In this document: positions 55,147 to 64,000 of the stretch, in pieces
Position numbering within the stretch: the first letter of the stretch is position 1
How the letters are laid out: each line of letters starts with the position of its first letter
Assembly (NCBI RefSeq): GCF_049800915.1
Contig: NZ_JBNAFY010000003.1
Coordinates: forward strand, 557,463 to 621,462
Source: Amaricoccus macauensis_A
GTDB taxonomy: Bacteria > Pseudomonadota > Alphaproteobacteria > Rhodobacterales > Rhodobacteraceae
DNA: 64,000 bases
Direction of reading: 5' to 3'
Made by a program: the position numbers and the translations under genes
Notes under the pieces: model-generated
What the model was told of the DNA's origin: nothing
The model's input: the letters and a program-made list of their open reading frames with translations, nothing else
Database searches by the model: none

Positions 55147-58100
55147 GTGCCCGTGATCAACGACTTTTCCGCCAGTCCGCTTGACTTGAACGGTCAAGTC
55201 AACCTCGCTTCGCCCACATCGATGGATTGGGGACCGGACGGGCGCCTTTACGTGACCGAGGTTGATGGTGACGTCTACGCGCTCAGCGTGGCATTCGGTG
55301 ATCCTGACCCCAACGATGGCGAGAACACGCTGAAGTTCTTTGTCACTGCAGCTGAAACAATGGGCCATGTGAAGTCGGTTCCGAACTTCAATGATGACGG
55401 CTCGCCGAGCAACTCGGCCAAGAGACAGGTCACTGGAATTGACGTCGCCCAGCAAATCGATACAAACGGAAATCCCGTTCTTATCGATGGTGTACCTGCG
55501 GTCGTCATTTATGTGACGTCCAGTGACAGTCGTATTGGCGCAGGTACGGGTGGCGCCGATGTCGGCCTAGATACCAATTCGGGGGTCATTACACGTCTGA
55601 CACAGACCGAAACGGGCTGGACGGCCGTAGATATTGTTCGCGGAATCTCACGATCCGAAGAAAACCATGCCGTGAACGGACTGGAACTCGTACGCAAGTT
55701 CGATCCGATCACCGGGCAACTCCTGTCAGAGCGCCTTATTGTAACAAGCGGCGGGAATGCCAACAACGGTGCTCCGTCGAACAACTTTGCTGGTCAGCAA
55801 GAAACGGCATACTCGGGTGCGATCCTCGAAGTTGATCTGGACCAGATCAACGGGATGCAGATCCAGACAGATGCGGCATCGGGGCGTCAGTTCGTCTATG
55901 ATATTCCGACACTCGATGACCCGGTTCAGCCGGGCACAAGCGATATAAACGATCCGTTCGGTGGCAACGACGGTTTCAACGGCGGAATGCTTAGTCCGGA
56001 TGGGCCGGTTCAAATCTACTCGGCAGGCTACCGCAATCCCTACGACGTCGAAGTCACGGAAGATGGCCGTGTTTTTACCTATGACAACGGGGCCAACAAC
56101 AACTGGGGTGGTCGGCCAGCGGGTGAGGATATCGATTTCAGCAGCACCAACAACGAGTCCGGGACACCCAGCGGATATATCGCAACCAACCTCTTCGTTG
56201 AGGACAATACGGAGATTCATGGCGGTGTAACCGGCAACTTCGACCCGCAGAACTGGGATCAGTTGCATGAGATCACCCGGTCCGACGATCTCGATGGGCG
56301 TACTCTTTCTGCGGGGCTTGGGGGTGCGCACACCTATACATGGCAGCATCCGGACCTGGGCGAACTGACACTTGTGTATGGCGGGCATCCGAATCCGACA
56401 CGTGCCGAAGGTGCACGTGCGGGGCTCCTTTACTCTCCGGAATCCGGGACCGGCAATGCGAAACTCCTTGTTTCGAACGAGGATAAGGGTGCCGGCACAA
56501 GTGATTTTTTAGAAGTCGTCGCATGGCTGACTTCCGTAGGCTATAGCCAGAGCTTCATAGAGCAAACCGTCGTGGCTGTCGAACCAGGCCATACCTATTT
56601 GGATACCTTCGTCAACGGTTACAGCCTGCCAACAACCACTGGGGTCTATTCGCTTGTCGAGGATCCGGACGGTCCGATCGGGATGCCGTCCAACATGAAT
56701 CAGGTCGTCAACGCGCTCAATCCGGTCGAGGGTGACTATCTCGAGGCGGGCTTCAAGGACGGTGCAGTCGATACAGGCAAAGGCTCGATCAACGGTCTTG
56801 CGGAATACACATCGACAATCCTGGACAATGGCTCCACCCAGATGAGTGGTGCACTGATCGCCGCGAGCCTCAACCAAGGACAGCTTTATGTCATTGGTAG
56901 AGATGCAAATGGCATCGTTCAGACCTCCACTGCAGGGCCAGCAAATCTGCAAAGGACCATTGCTGCCGATCGAGACTTCATTGATGCGTCCGGCGCGCCC
57001 CTCGGGCTTGCGACCATTGGGGACGATGTCGCGCCCTTTGGGGGTGAGGCAGCTTTCACAGGCACGATCTGGACCACAGTTTACAAGGAAAATGGTCCGC
57101 TCATCGAGGTCTTCCAGCCCGGCAACCCTAACACGAATGCCGTGTTGCCAGAATATGCAGGGCAGCCGGCGTCCGATCCGGATGACCACGACCTCGACGG
57201 TGTGAACAACATCAACGACCCGTTCGAGTTCAGCGACGATAACGGCTTCGATCTCCACATCAACGAGTTCGTCCTCATGGATTTCAGCCAGGTCGATCTG
57301 AGTTTCGTTGGCACGATCGGGGATTCGGGTCTCATGGGCGCGGCGCTTGACGGTGTCACGCCGAACCAGGATGCAAAATCGCTGGCAGACGGCTTTCCGC
57401 TCGCCCAGACCGAAGCCGGCCTATTCGATAATGGTGGGAATCTCATTGTAGGCGGCAACGCTCCGATTCTTCAGATCAAGACTGTAACGCCAGGCACGGC
57501 TATTGGGTCGGCGAATACTTTGAAAGATGGTCTGCATACCGGTATCAAGCTGGCGGATGATGTCGGTCGGGTCGTCTATACCCTCGAGGTCTTCAATTGG
57601 ACGGCAACGCAATTCGATGGCTCGGGTCGGGTTGCGGGCATCATGTTTGGCGACGGCACCCAATCCAATTTTGTCCGTTTTGTCTTTGGGGATGTTGGAG
57701 AGGTAGGTGGGCCCCTTGGCCTGGAAATCGGTATTGAGTCCGGCGACGACTATTCCGTCGTGACAACGGAGACCGACCCAAATTTTGCCCAGAAGCTGAT
57801 TACCGGCGACCCGTCTTTCGACAATCAGCAAATTGTTACGCTACAACTAGAGATCGACAAAACCGCCGAATACGAAATCCTTGCGCGCTACAAGTACAGC
57901 GGGGATGCCGAATACACCGAGATAGATCTTGCAGGGGCAACTCTCCCTGTTGGTCCGTTACGCGATGTCCTCGACGGTAGCCATACGATCACTGATGGGG
58001 GCCCGACACTGTCCTCAGGCGCCGCGTTTGGAGTCGTTGCGGAATCTCCAACGGGAGCCGCCTTTACAGCGGTTGATTTTGCATCCCTGCGCATCGAAGC

Positions 58101-61100
58101 CTTCGGGAGCGAGATCCCTGCTGACACAGCAGAAGAGGTTGGCCAGCCCGGCAGCGCCGGGATCGACACCATCGTCTATACCGGAAGCGCTACGGCACTC
58201 GCGGCATTACATCCTACCGTTGAGAACTTCGACGGTTCCGGTTCGTCAGCGAACTATACTGTGATCGGCAATGCGAATGACAACATGATCGTCCTCGGGG
58301 CGGGCAGCAATGTCGTTATTACAGGAAATGGCAGCGACACCGTGATCGGAACGCTGGCAGATTTTGACGGCGACGAGATCACCGACTTCTCGACCGATGA
58401 CAGCGTTGTCATAACGGACGCCTCCACTGCCGGCCTTTCGGTTTCCTATGCCTCGGCCGGTGGGGCAGCGATCGTCTCAGTGAACGGCGCGGAAATCACG
58501 TTTTCCGGTCCGGATTTCCAAGATTTTGACCCATCGCAAGGTGACACGGTTTTCGATTTTCTCGATAGCCCAGATGGTCTCGTCCTGACCAAGCCAACTT
58601 CGCTTTCTCCAGTGCTGGCGATCAATGCCGGCGGTCCGGAGCTGTTGAACGCAACGCTTCGCGGTGAGGCGATCGATTTCCAGTCGAACCTCGTCGCCGG
58701 TCAAGGCGTCGGATACACGACGACTGGTGCTTTCTCGACCTACTCCAACGGAACATCGACAAACTATGATTTCCCGGGCACTCAGCTAGACGAGGTTCAC
58801 GCCTACGAACGGACGAGCAATTCGGACTTCCTCTGGGGTTATTCTATCCCTCTCGACGACGGCGAATACGTCATCGATCTGATCTACTCGGAAATCTACC
58901 ACGGTTTCGTTACCGCGGCGAACCCCGATAATCAGCGGCTCTTTGATGTCTTCATTGAAGGGCAGCAGGTCGAGGATAGTTACGACATTATCGACGGGGC
59001 GGGCGACGCCGGGGTCGAAGTAATCGAAAGCTATCAAGTTACCGTATCGGACGGTGCCCTCAACGTCGAGTTTCTCAAAGAGGTCAATCAGGCCAAGCTC
59101 AGCGGACTGGCAGTCTGGAGGGTCGGAGATGGTTTCGTCCCCCCAACAGATAGTGTTTCTCCGATCGTGGCTTCAATTTCGGTAGATAACCCCCAGAATG
59201 ATCAGGATAGTAACCGCACCGCGACGGTTTTGCTGACCGATGACATCGGATTTGAAGTATCTGATTTCTCCGACTTGGATGGTTCAGAATTGCAGTTTTC
59301 GGGAATTGTACCCGATAGTGTTTCCGCTCCGTCCGTTACGATAAGCTCGGATGGCAAAACTGCGACACTTGCCTATGATCTTGTTGGCCCGGGTTCAGCT
59401 TGGCCCAGTGGTGTCGGCCAAATTGAGATCGCTGCGGCTGTATACACTGACGCGGCAGGCAACGGCACTTCAGCGGCCACTGCTGGCTTCGTCATGGAAC
59501 CATTTCTGGACACGCTTGTCAGGGGCAACGTGGCTCTGGCCATCAATGTTGGGACTGCCGATACGGGCTCCATTCCGCTTGATCCGGACCCCCTGCAGGG
59601 TGGCGCAACCGATGATAATCTCTATGGGGGGGCAATCTCGAACGACAGCTTGATCGCGGATGCGGATGGTCAAGCGCTGGATTTGGAGGCGGATAATCCG
59701 TCCTACTATACCGATCCGAAGAGCGACTCCGCCCTTAACAACAATGTCGATGGAGCACTTGGGGACACGGGATCAAACGGTGCAGGTATCGATCTCGATG
59801 GTTCGGCGTATCACACCTTCCGCGACTCCACAGCAGATACGTGGACGGCAACCTATGCCGGCCTCGCAAATGGCAGCTACGTGGTCGAATTGCACTTTGC
59901 GGAGCTTTTCCATGATAGTGCGAATGAGCGGGTAGGTGATTTTTACCTTCAGGGTGACCTCTTCCTCGACGATTTCGATATTTTCACGGAAGCGGGGAGC
60001 GCCGATGCTCCGATCACACGCTCGCAAAACGTGATCGTAACTGACGGCACACTCACTGTGACGGTAGACAGTTCGGTGGGCCTTGCCGGCTACAACGCCA
60101 TTGCGGCCTTTGAGGCCGTTGCAGATAGTGGAGGAGGCAATACCGCGCCTTCGGTTGCGCTTGCCAACGCTTTGGCGGACATATCAGAAACCACCGATGT
60201 CTCGTCCGGCGTAAAAATCGCCGACATAGTGATCACAGATGACGGTGTCGGCAACAACACGCTATCGCTTTCGGGCGCGGATGCCGCCCTCTTCGAAATT
60301 GTTCCGGGAGGATCCGGGCAGGAACTCTGGCTTGTAGCCGGAGCAACGCTTGATGCCGCGTCGAACGGATCACTGGATGTCAGCGTCAGTGTTGATGATG
60401 CGAGCGTTGGAACAACCCCTGATGACAGCGTGGCCCTCTCGGTGCCCGTGACAACCGCGGCAAGCCTTACACCGATACTCGCCGTGAACGCTGGTGGTCC
60501 AACAGTGCCTAATGCGACGGTACGAGGCCAGACTGTCGAGTTTCAATCCAATACGACCGCAGGCGCAGGTACTGGGTTCACCACGACAGGCCCCTTCACG
60601 GCCTACTCTAACGGCCAATCTACCAGTTATGACTTCCCCAATACGGATCTCGATCAGGTCCACGCCTATGAACGCACTTCGGGTTCACCATCACCATGGG
60701 GATATTCTGTTCCTGTCGCGAACGGCGAATACCTGATTGACCTGATCTACTCGGAAATTTTCCATGGGTTCGTAAACGGAACTGACCCGGATGATGCCCG
60801 GCTCTTCGATGTAACCATTGAAGGTATCCAGGTCGAAGATGGCTACGACATAATCGATGCGGCAGGGGATGCCGGTGTCGAGGTGATCGAGAGCTATCAG
60901 GCTAGTGTAACGGATGGCACGCTTGATATTGAGTTCACACTGCAAGAAGATCAGGCGAAGCTCAGCGGTTTCGTGATTTGGAATCTTGGCAATGAACCTG
61001 TGAATTCAGCGCCGAGTGTTTCGTTGACCGATGTGGTAACGAGTCTGTCCGAGAACGCGGACGTGTCTTCTGGTTTGAAAGTTGCGGGGATCGCCGTTTC

Positions 61101-64000
61101 GGACGATGGTATCGGAATCAATACTCTTTCGCTTTCGGGCGCGGATTCTAGCCTCTTTGAAATTACGGAAGGTAACGAAGGACCAGAACTATGGCTGGTG
61201 TCAGGTGCTGCACTGGATAGCTCGACAAATCCCGTTCTCGACGTGAGCGTATCCGTCGATGACACCACCGTCGGCGCCAGTCCCGACGATAGTGCAGCAC
61301 TTGCAATTTCCGTTAGCGAAGCCGCCGAACCTACAAATGCGCTCAGCGCGTTTGCCGCTCAGGATGATCTTGATACTGGTCAGTCCTATGGCTCAGGCGC
61401 AATTGGGGCGGCCATTCTTGAAGTCATGGCCGGCAACAATGACATCGATGCTTCAAACTATGGGGCAAACTCTTTCCAAGTAACGAATGTTGGCGACAAG
61501 AAGATCTCCGCAATCTTCATAGATGTCAGCACGGCTCTATATCCTGATACTGTCTTCGACCCAGATGGCGCCGGCGGAGACAATGTCACGAAGAACTGGG
61601 CCGTCAATTCAGCCGGTGGTACCGGTGGATACGTAGACGGAACTGGGTATTTCCTGCCCGGCACCGATCCGATCCCAAACACGACGGGTACGGGCATTGC
61701 TAGTAATGGTGGCTTCAAGGGAGCGATGGTGAAGTTCGACCCATCAGTAAGCGGGGGATTCCAATCCGGCGAAACTGTGGGGTTCTCGGGTGACATGGAT
61801 CCGAACTCGATTGCCGGTCTGCTGAAATCGGGACCGAACGGAGTCGACACGAATTCATTTCCGTCATGGGACGTGGGTGGGATTTCCGGTCACGAAATGA
61901 TCGGCTCAACGTTCACCGTACTTTTTGATGACGGAACCACGTCCAGCGGGCAACTGGCAAGCGACGGCAGCGACTCCGGCGCGCAGACACTCGCGTCCCA
62001 AGCAGTCGGTTCGGCAAGCGTTGGATTGATGGTCAATGGGATCGCACAAGGCAATCTTGGAACCTACAGCGATGCGCAGCCTACTGTGGTTGTCTCTGGA
62101 GCGCCGGGCGAGACGGTCCGCATCACCTTGACAAAGGGTATCAACCCGGTTGCGAACACAGCTAATGGCATTGCCGATCTCGTATCAAACCGACTTGATG
62201 CCTACGATTTCAAGGTAAACAACAACTTCGATTCACAGTCCGTTGATGTCGTGATTGGGGCTGATGGGACCTTCGACGCCAGCAATCTGTTCAACTACGA
62301 TGAGGCGTTGGCCAATGAGAAGGGAAGCTTTACGGGGGATGATACCGCACCCATCGGTTTCGTAGCTTCTGCTATCGATCCCACGAACAGCAATCTTCCG
62401 GTAGGTCCAACCACCGATCCAATCTACCTCACATACACAGCTTCCACGAATGAGGCGCCTTCCGTTTTCTTGGCCGACCCGTTGTCAGAAATAGCCGAAG
62501 ATGCTGATGTCTCCACAGGTTTGAAGATAGCCGATATCATAGTAACGGATGATGGAGTCGGCGCGAACACTCTATCGCTTTCGGGTGAGGACGCGGATTT
62601 CTTTGAAGTCGTGGCCGGAGGGTCAGGGCCGGAGCTATGGCTGATTTCCGGCGCAGTGCTGGATGCTGCAACTAACGCCATGTTGGATGTTTCCGTGGAA
62701 GTCGATGACTCGTCCGTAGGAACAAGCCCGGACGACACAGCTGCGCTTGCAATTGCCATAAGCGAAGCCTCTGGTTCGGGTGGCGGCTCATTGGCGACCG
62801 TGAACGTTCGCGCGGACAATGCGTTCACTTTCTACGTCAATGGCACTTCGATCTTTTCTGGGTCCAACTGGGCCCAGACTTTCACTTTCGATGCAGATCT
62901 GGCCGAAGGCGACCTGATCGCCATCGAAGGTATCGATACGGGCGGGGCCGGGGAGATCTTCGTCGATATCGAAATGGCAGACGGCACGCGCTACGATTCA
63001 GGTTCTGACTGGTTAGTCGAAACCGGCCTCACCGGTACGGCCTGGACGCAATCTGGCTTCGATGACAGCGGCTGGGATGCCGCATCGACCTACGGCACTG
63101 CAGCGACCGGCCGTCTGGCTGGCACGGGCGGCACCGGAGGAGCGTTGCCATCCGACACCAATGGCGAGTGGATCTGGAGCGACCAATACTATGCCGACAA
63201 CGAGGCCTTCTTCCGCTGGACAGTGCCGGGCGACACAGGCGGCGGTGGCAATGTCGAACCTGTCGTCGGCACTCCGATCGCGGATCAGACGGCGACGGTT
63301 GATGAGGCCTTCTCTTTCGCTGTTCCAACCAGCACATTCTCGGACCCGGATGGGGATGCTCTTTCGTTCAACGCCACCTTGTCGAACGGCAATGCGCTTC
63401 CCAGCTGGCTGAATTTTGACACCACCTCACAAACATTCACTGGAACGCCCGAAGTCTCGACCGATCTTTCTATCGTCGTAACCGCAGACGATGGGAATGG
63501 TGGCAGCGTAAGCGACGAATTCATCCTGTCTGTGGAGGAAGACGAACTGACCAATGGCTCATTGGCGACCGTGAACGTTCGCGCGGACAATGCGTTCACC
63601 TTCTATGTCAATGGCACTTCGATCTTTTCTGGGTCCAACTGGGCCCAGACTTTCACTTTCGATGCAGATCTGGCCGAAGGCGACCTGATCGCCATCGAAG
63701 GTATCGATACGGGCGGGGCCGGGGAGATCTTCGTCGATATCGAAATGGCAGACGGCACGCGCTACGATTCAGGTTCTGACTGGTTAGTCGAAACCGGCCT
63801 CACCGGTACGGCCTGGACGCAATCTGGCTTCGATGACAGCGGCTGGGATGCCGCATCGACCTACGGCACTGCAGCGACCGGCCGTCTGGCTGGCACGGGC
63901 GGCACCGGAGGAGCGTTGCCATCCGACACCAATGGCGAGTGGATCTGGAGCGACCAATACTATGCCGACAACGAGGCCTTCTTCCGCTGGACAGTGCCGG
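55147..64000 (+). CDS. giant modular secreted protein: beta-propeller, malectin and cadherin-like domains (runs off the right edge)
   Basis: The frame is open from GTG 55147 to the window end, at least 2951 codons. CGGAG six bases upstream and an in-frame stop at 55129 fix the start (PVINDFSASPLDLNGQVNL). No signal peptide is seen. In order: a glucose/sorbosone-dehydrogenase-like propeller (about 15-430; YSAGYRNPYDVEVTEDGRVF near 292); a Ca-type DHDLDGVNNINDPF near 681; a LamG-like region (760-990); a degenerate RTX-like segment with NANDNMIVLGAGSN (1037-1090); malectin-like domains at about 1155-1325, 1461-1658 and 1773-1950; an Ig-like part (1338-1460); cadherin-like repeats at about 1667, 1952 and 2435; an unnamed domain (2062-2432); then tandem 257-residue units. 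Likely type I secreted carbohydrate-binding adhesin or enzyme; the C-terminal signal is outside. Confidence 0.85.
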   Translation, partial: MPVINDFSASPLDLNGQVNLASPTSMDWGPDGRLYVTEVDGDVYALSVAFGDPDPNDGENTLKFFVTAAETMGHVKSVPNFNDDGSPSNSAKRQVTGIDVAQQIDTNGNPVLIDGVPAVVIYVTSSDSRIGAGTGGADVGLDTNSGVITRLTQTETGWTAVDIVRGISRSEENHAVNGLELVRKFDPITGQLLSERLIVTSGGNANNGAPSNNFAGQQETAYSGAILEVDLDQINGMQIQTDAASGRQFVYDIPTLDDPVQPGTSDINDPFGGNDGFNGGMLSPDGPVQIYSAGYRNPYDVEVTEDGRVFTYDNGANNNWGGRPAGEDIDFSSTNNESGTPSGYIATNLFVEDNTEIHGGVTGNFDPQNWDQLHEITRSDDLDGRTLSAGLGGAHTYTWQHPDLGELTLVYGGHPNPTRAEGARAGLLYSPESGTGNAKLLVSNEDKGAGTSDFLEVVAWLTSVGYSQSFIEQTVVAVEPGHTYLDTFVNGYSLPTTTGVYSLVEDPDGPIGMPSNMNQVVNALNPVEGDYLEAGFKDGAVDTGKGSINGLAEYTSTILDNGSTQMSGALIAASLNQGQLYVIGRDANGIVQTSTAGPANLQRTIAADRDFIDASGAPLGLATIGDDVAPFGGEAAFTGTIWTTVYKENGPLIEVFQPGNPNTNAVLPEYAGQPASDPDDHDLDGVNNINDPFEFSDDNGFDLHINEFVLMDFSQVDLSFVGTIGDSGLMGAALDGVTPNQDAKSLADGFPLAQTEAGLFDNGGNLIVGGNAPILQIKTVTPGTAIGSANTLKDGLHTGIKLADDVGRVVYTLEVFNWTATQFDGSGRVAGIMFGDGTQSNFVRFVFGDVGEVGGPLGLEIGIESGDDYSVVTTETDPNFAQKLITGDPSFDNQQIVTLQLEIDKTAEYEILARYKYSGDAEYTEIDLAGATLPVGPLRDVLDGSHTITDGGPTLSSGAAFGVVAESPTGAAFTAVDFASLRIEAFGSEIPADTAEEVGQPGSAGIDTIVYTGSATALAALHPTVENFDGSGSSANYTVIGNANDNMIVLGAGSNVVITGNGSDTVIGTLADFDGDEITDFSTDDSVVITDASTAGLSVSYASAGGAAIVSVNGAEITFSGPDFQDFDPSQGDTVFDFLDSPDGLVLTKPTSLSPVLAINAGGPELLNATLRGEAIDFQSNLVAGQGVGYTTTGAFSTYSNGTSTNYDFPGTQLDEVHAYERTSNSDFLWGYSIPLDDGEYVIDLIYSEIYHGFVTAANPDNQRLFDVFIEGQQVEDSYDIIDGAGDAGVEVIESYQVTVSDGALNVEFLKEVNQAKLSGLAVWRVGDGFVPPTDSVSPIVASISVDNPQNDQDSNRTATVLLTDDIGFEVSDFSDLDGSELQFSGIVPDSVSAPSVTISSDGKTATLAYDLVGPGSAWPSGVGQIEIAAAVYTDAAGNGTSAATAGFVMEPFLDTLVRGNVALAINVGTADTGSIPLDPDPLQGGATDDNLYGGAISNDSLIADADGQALDLEADNPSYYTDPKSDSALNNNVDGALGDTGSNGAGIDLDGSAYHTFRDSTADTWTATYAGLANGSYVVELHFAELFHDSANERVGDFYLQGDLFLDDFDIFTEAGSADAPITRSQNVIVTDGTLTVTVDSSVGLAGYNAIAAFEAVADSGGGNTAPSVALANALADISETTDVSSGVKIADIVITDDGVGNNTLSLSGADAALFEIVPGGSGQELWLVAGATLDAASNGSLDVSVSVDDASVGTTPDDSVALSVPVTTAASLTPILAVNAGGPTVPNATVRGQTVEFQSNTTAGAGTGFTTTGPFTAYSNGQSTSYDFPNTDLDQVHAYERTSGSPSPWGYSVPVANGEYLIDLIYSEIFHGFVNGTDPDDARLFDVTIEGIQVEDGYDIIDAAGDAGVEVIESYQASVTDGTLDIEFTLQEDQAKLSGFVIWNLGNEPVNSAPSVSLTDVVTSLSENADVSSGLKVAGIAVSDDGIGINTLSLSGADSSLFEITEGNEGPELWLVSGAALDSSTNPVLDVSVSVDDTTVGASPDDSAALAISVSEAAEPTNALSAFAAQDDLDTGQSYGSGAIGAAILEVMAGNNDIDASNYGANSFQVTNVGDKKISAIFIDVSTALYPDTVFDPDGAGGDNVTKNWAVNSAGGTGGYVDGTGYFLPGTDPIPNTTGTGIASNGGFKGAMVKFDPSVSGGFQSGETVGFSGDMDPNSIAGLLKSGPNGVDTNSFPSWDVGGISGHEMIGSTFTVLFDDGTTSSGQLASDGSDSGAQTLASQAVGSASVGLMVNGIAQGNLGTYSDAQPTVVVSGAPGETVRITLTKGINPVANTANGIADLVSNRLDAYDFKVNNNFDSQSVDVVIGADGTFDASNLFNYDEALANEKGSFTGDDTAPIGFVASAIDPTNSNLPVGPTTDPIYLTYTASTNEAPSVFLADPLSEIAEDADVSTGLKIADIIVTDDGVGANTLSLSGEDADFFEVVAGGSGPELWLISGAVLDAATNAMLDVSVEVDDSSVGTSPDDTAALAIAISEASGSGGGSLATVNVRADNAFTFYVNGTSIFSGSNWAQTFTFDADLAEGDLIAIEGIDTGGAGEIFVDIEMADGTRYDSGSDWLVETGLTGTAWTQSGFDDSGWDAASTYGTAATGRLAGTGGTGGALPSDTNGEWIWSDQYYADNEAFFRWTVPGDTGGGGNVEPVVGTPIADQTATVDEAFSFAVPTSTFSDPDGDALSFNATLSNGNALPSWLNFDTTSQTFTGTPEVSTDLSIVVTADDGNGGSVSDEFILSVEEDELTNGSLATVNVRADNAFTFYVNGTSIFSGSNWAQTFTFDADLAEGDLIAIEGIDTGGAGEIFVDIEMADGTRYDSGSDWLVETGLTGTAWTQSGFDDSGWDAASTYGTAATGRLAGTGGTGGALPSDTNGEWIWSDQYYADNEAFFRWTVP
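58612..59118 (+). repeat. malectin-like domain 1 of the giant protein
   Basis: This segment encodes LAINAGGPELLNATLRG through QAKLSGLAVW, a malectin-type sugar-binding fold with the YSEIYHGFV and LFDVFIEGQQVED motifs. It is closely related to the segment at 60478-60984 (shared TYSNG/AYSNG, VHAYERTS, IDLIYSEI and GDAGVEVIESYQ), so the two arose by internal duplication; the malectin-like segment at 59527-60120 is more distant. Confidence 0.75.
60145..62770 (+). repeat. three cadherin-like repeats of about 107 residues in the giant protein
   Basis: Copies lie at about 60145-60460, 61000-61320 and 62449-62770. Each starts with an APSV-type segment and has ADIVITDDGVGNNTLSLSG or a close variant, then ELWLVAGATLDAAS-like sequence and VSVDDASVGTTPDDS. 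They are Ca-binding-type extension modules. They are separated by malectin 3 and by the unnamed domain, so they are interspersed, not tandem. Confidence 0.8.
60478..60984 (+). repeat. malectin-like domain 3 of the giant protein
   Basis: This segment encodes LAVNAGGPTVPNATVRG through QAKLSGFVIW and mirrors domain 1 almost step by step at protein level, with clear divergence at base level. It lies between the first and second cadherin-like repeats. The order suggests duplication of a malectin plus cadherin-like block. Confidence 0.75.
62785..64000 (+). repeat. near-identical 771-bp tandem repeat in the giant gene
   Basis: 62785-63229 recurs at 63556-64000 with a period of 771 bases (257 codons, in frame). 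Over the 445 visible bases I find two differences, ACT/ACC (Thr) and TAC/TAT (Tyr), both silent. The unit encodes a jelly-roll-like domain starting SLATVNVRADNAFTFYVNG, with FDDSGWDAASTYG, then an Ig-like cadherin/dystroglycan-type domain with FSDPDGDALSFNATL. The second copy continues beyond the window, so the copy number is unknown. Confidence 0.95.

Noticed and set aside
62785..64000. The repeated segment as a mobile element or CRISPR-like array
   Set aside because: Both copies are in frame within one long coding sequence, with a period of exactly 257 codons and silent changes only; this is an intragenic duplication.

Overview
The window reads as chromosomal DNA of a marine-type alphaproteobacterium of the Rhodobacterales (Roseobacter group). 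Indicators are high GC over most of its length, a three-gene TRAP transporter, an ethylmalonyl-CoA pathway enzyme (methylsuccinyl-CoA dehydrogenase), a reduced PTS cluster (HprK, RapZ, EIIA, HPr) next to pckA, the argH / small lipoprotein / lysA / DUF4175 protein / zinc-ribbon protein / ftsEX / plsC block, and gltD-gltB beside uppP and a complex I NDUFA9-like gene. The assignment rests on gene content and order only.

Layout. 1-1782: glutaminase (partial), sfsA, CinA-type protein. 1789-4685: TRAP operon dctPQM on the minus strand, with an inverted repeat over a candidate -35 upstream. 5083-8656: K+/H+ antiporter, SDR oxidoreductase, HIG1-like membrane protein, cobalamin adenosyltransferase. 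8704-10963: unknown anchored protein and a Na+/alanine symporter. 11120-14531: 3-hydroxybutyryl-CoA dehydrogenase, two YceI proteins with cytochrome b561, DUF2852 protein. 14710-16399: YeiH-type transporter and a TetR regulator. 16457-20437: hprK-rapZ-EIIA-HPr divergent from pckA, without the chvI-chvG pair often found there. 20500-24915: TauE/SafE transporter, mcd, DUF808 protein, ohr. 25415-28840: GGDEF-EAL protein and ahcY. 28969-33616: GT8 glycosyltransferase, HD hydrolase, CnoX-like thioredoxin, Lon-N protein, Trm112-like protein, TrmO, TlpA-type reductase. 33649-43394: argH, a 39-codon LptM-like lipoprotein, a periplasmic protein, lysA, DUF4175 protein, zinc-ribbon protein, ftsE, ftsX, plsC. 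43535-52083: ClC protein with an altered gate motif, then gltB, a GFA-family gene and gltD. 52324-54147: uppP and the NDUFA9-like gene. 54610-54696: tRNA-Leu(CAG).

The most unusual part follows the tRNA. An AT-rich leader with an 11-bp inverted repeat precedes a gene that stays open from 55147 to the right edge (at least 2951 codons). It encodes a modular, probably secreted protein: a sorbosone-dehydrogenase-like beta-propeller, a LamG-like stretch, a degenerate RTX-like segment, three malectin-like domains, three cadherin-like repeats, a domain I cannot name, and a 257-residue unit repeated in tandem with only two silent base differences in the visible part.

Functionally the window combines central carbon metabolism (pckA, mcd, 3-hydroxybutyryl-CoA dehydrogenase, PTS-type regulation), nitrogen and amino-acid metabolism (gltBD, glutaminase, argH, lysA, ahcY), envelope building (ftsEX, uppP, plsC, LptM-like lipoprotein) and one giant carbohydrate-binding surface or secreted protein.
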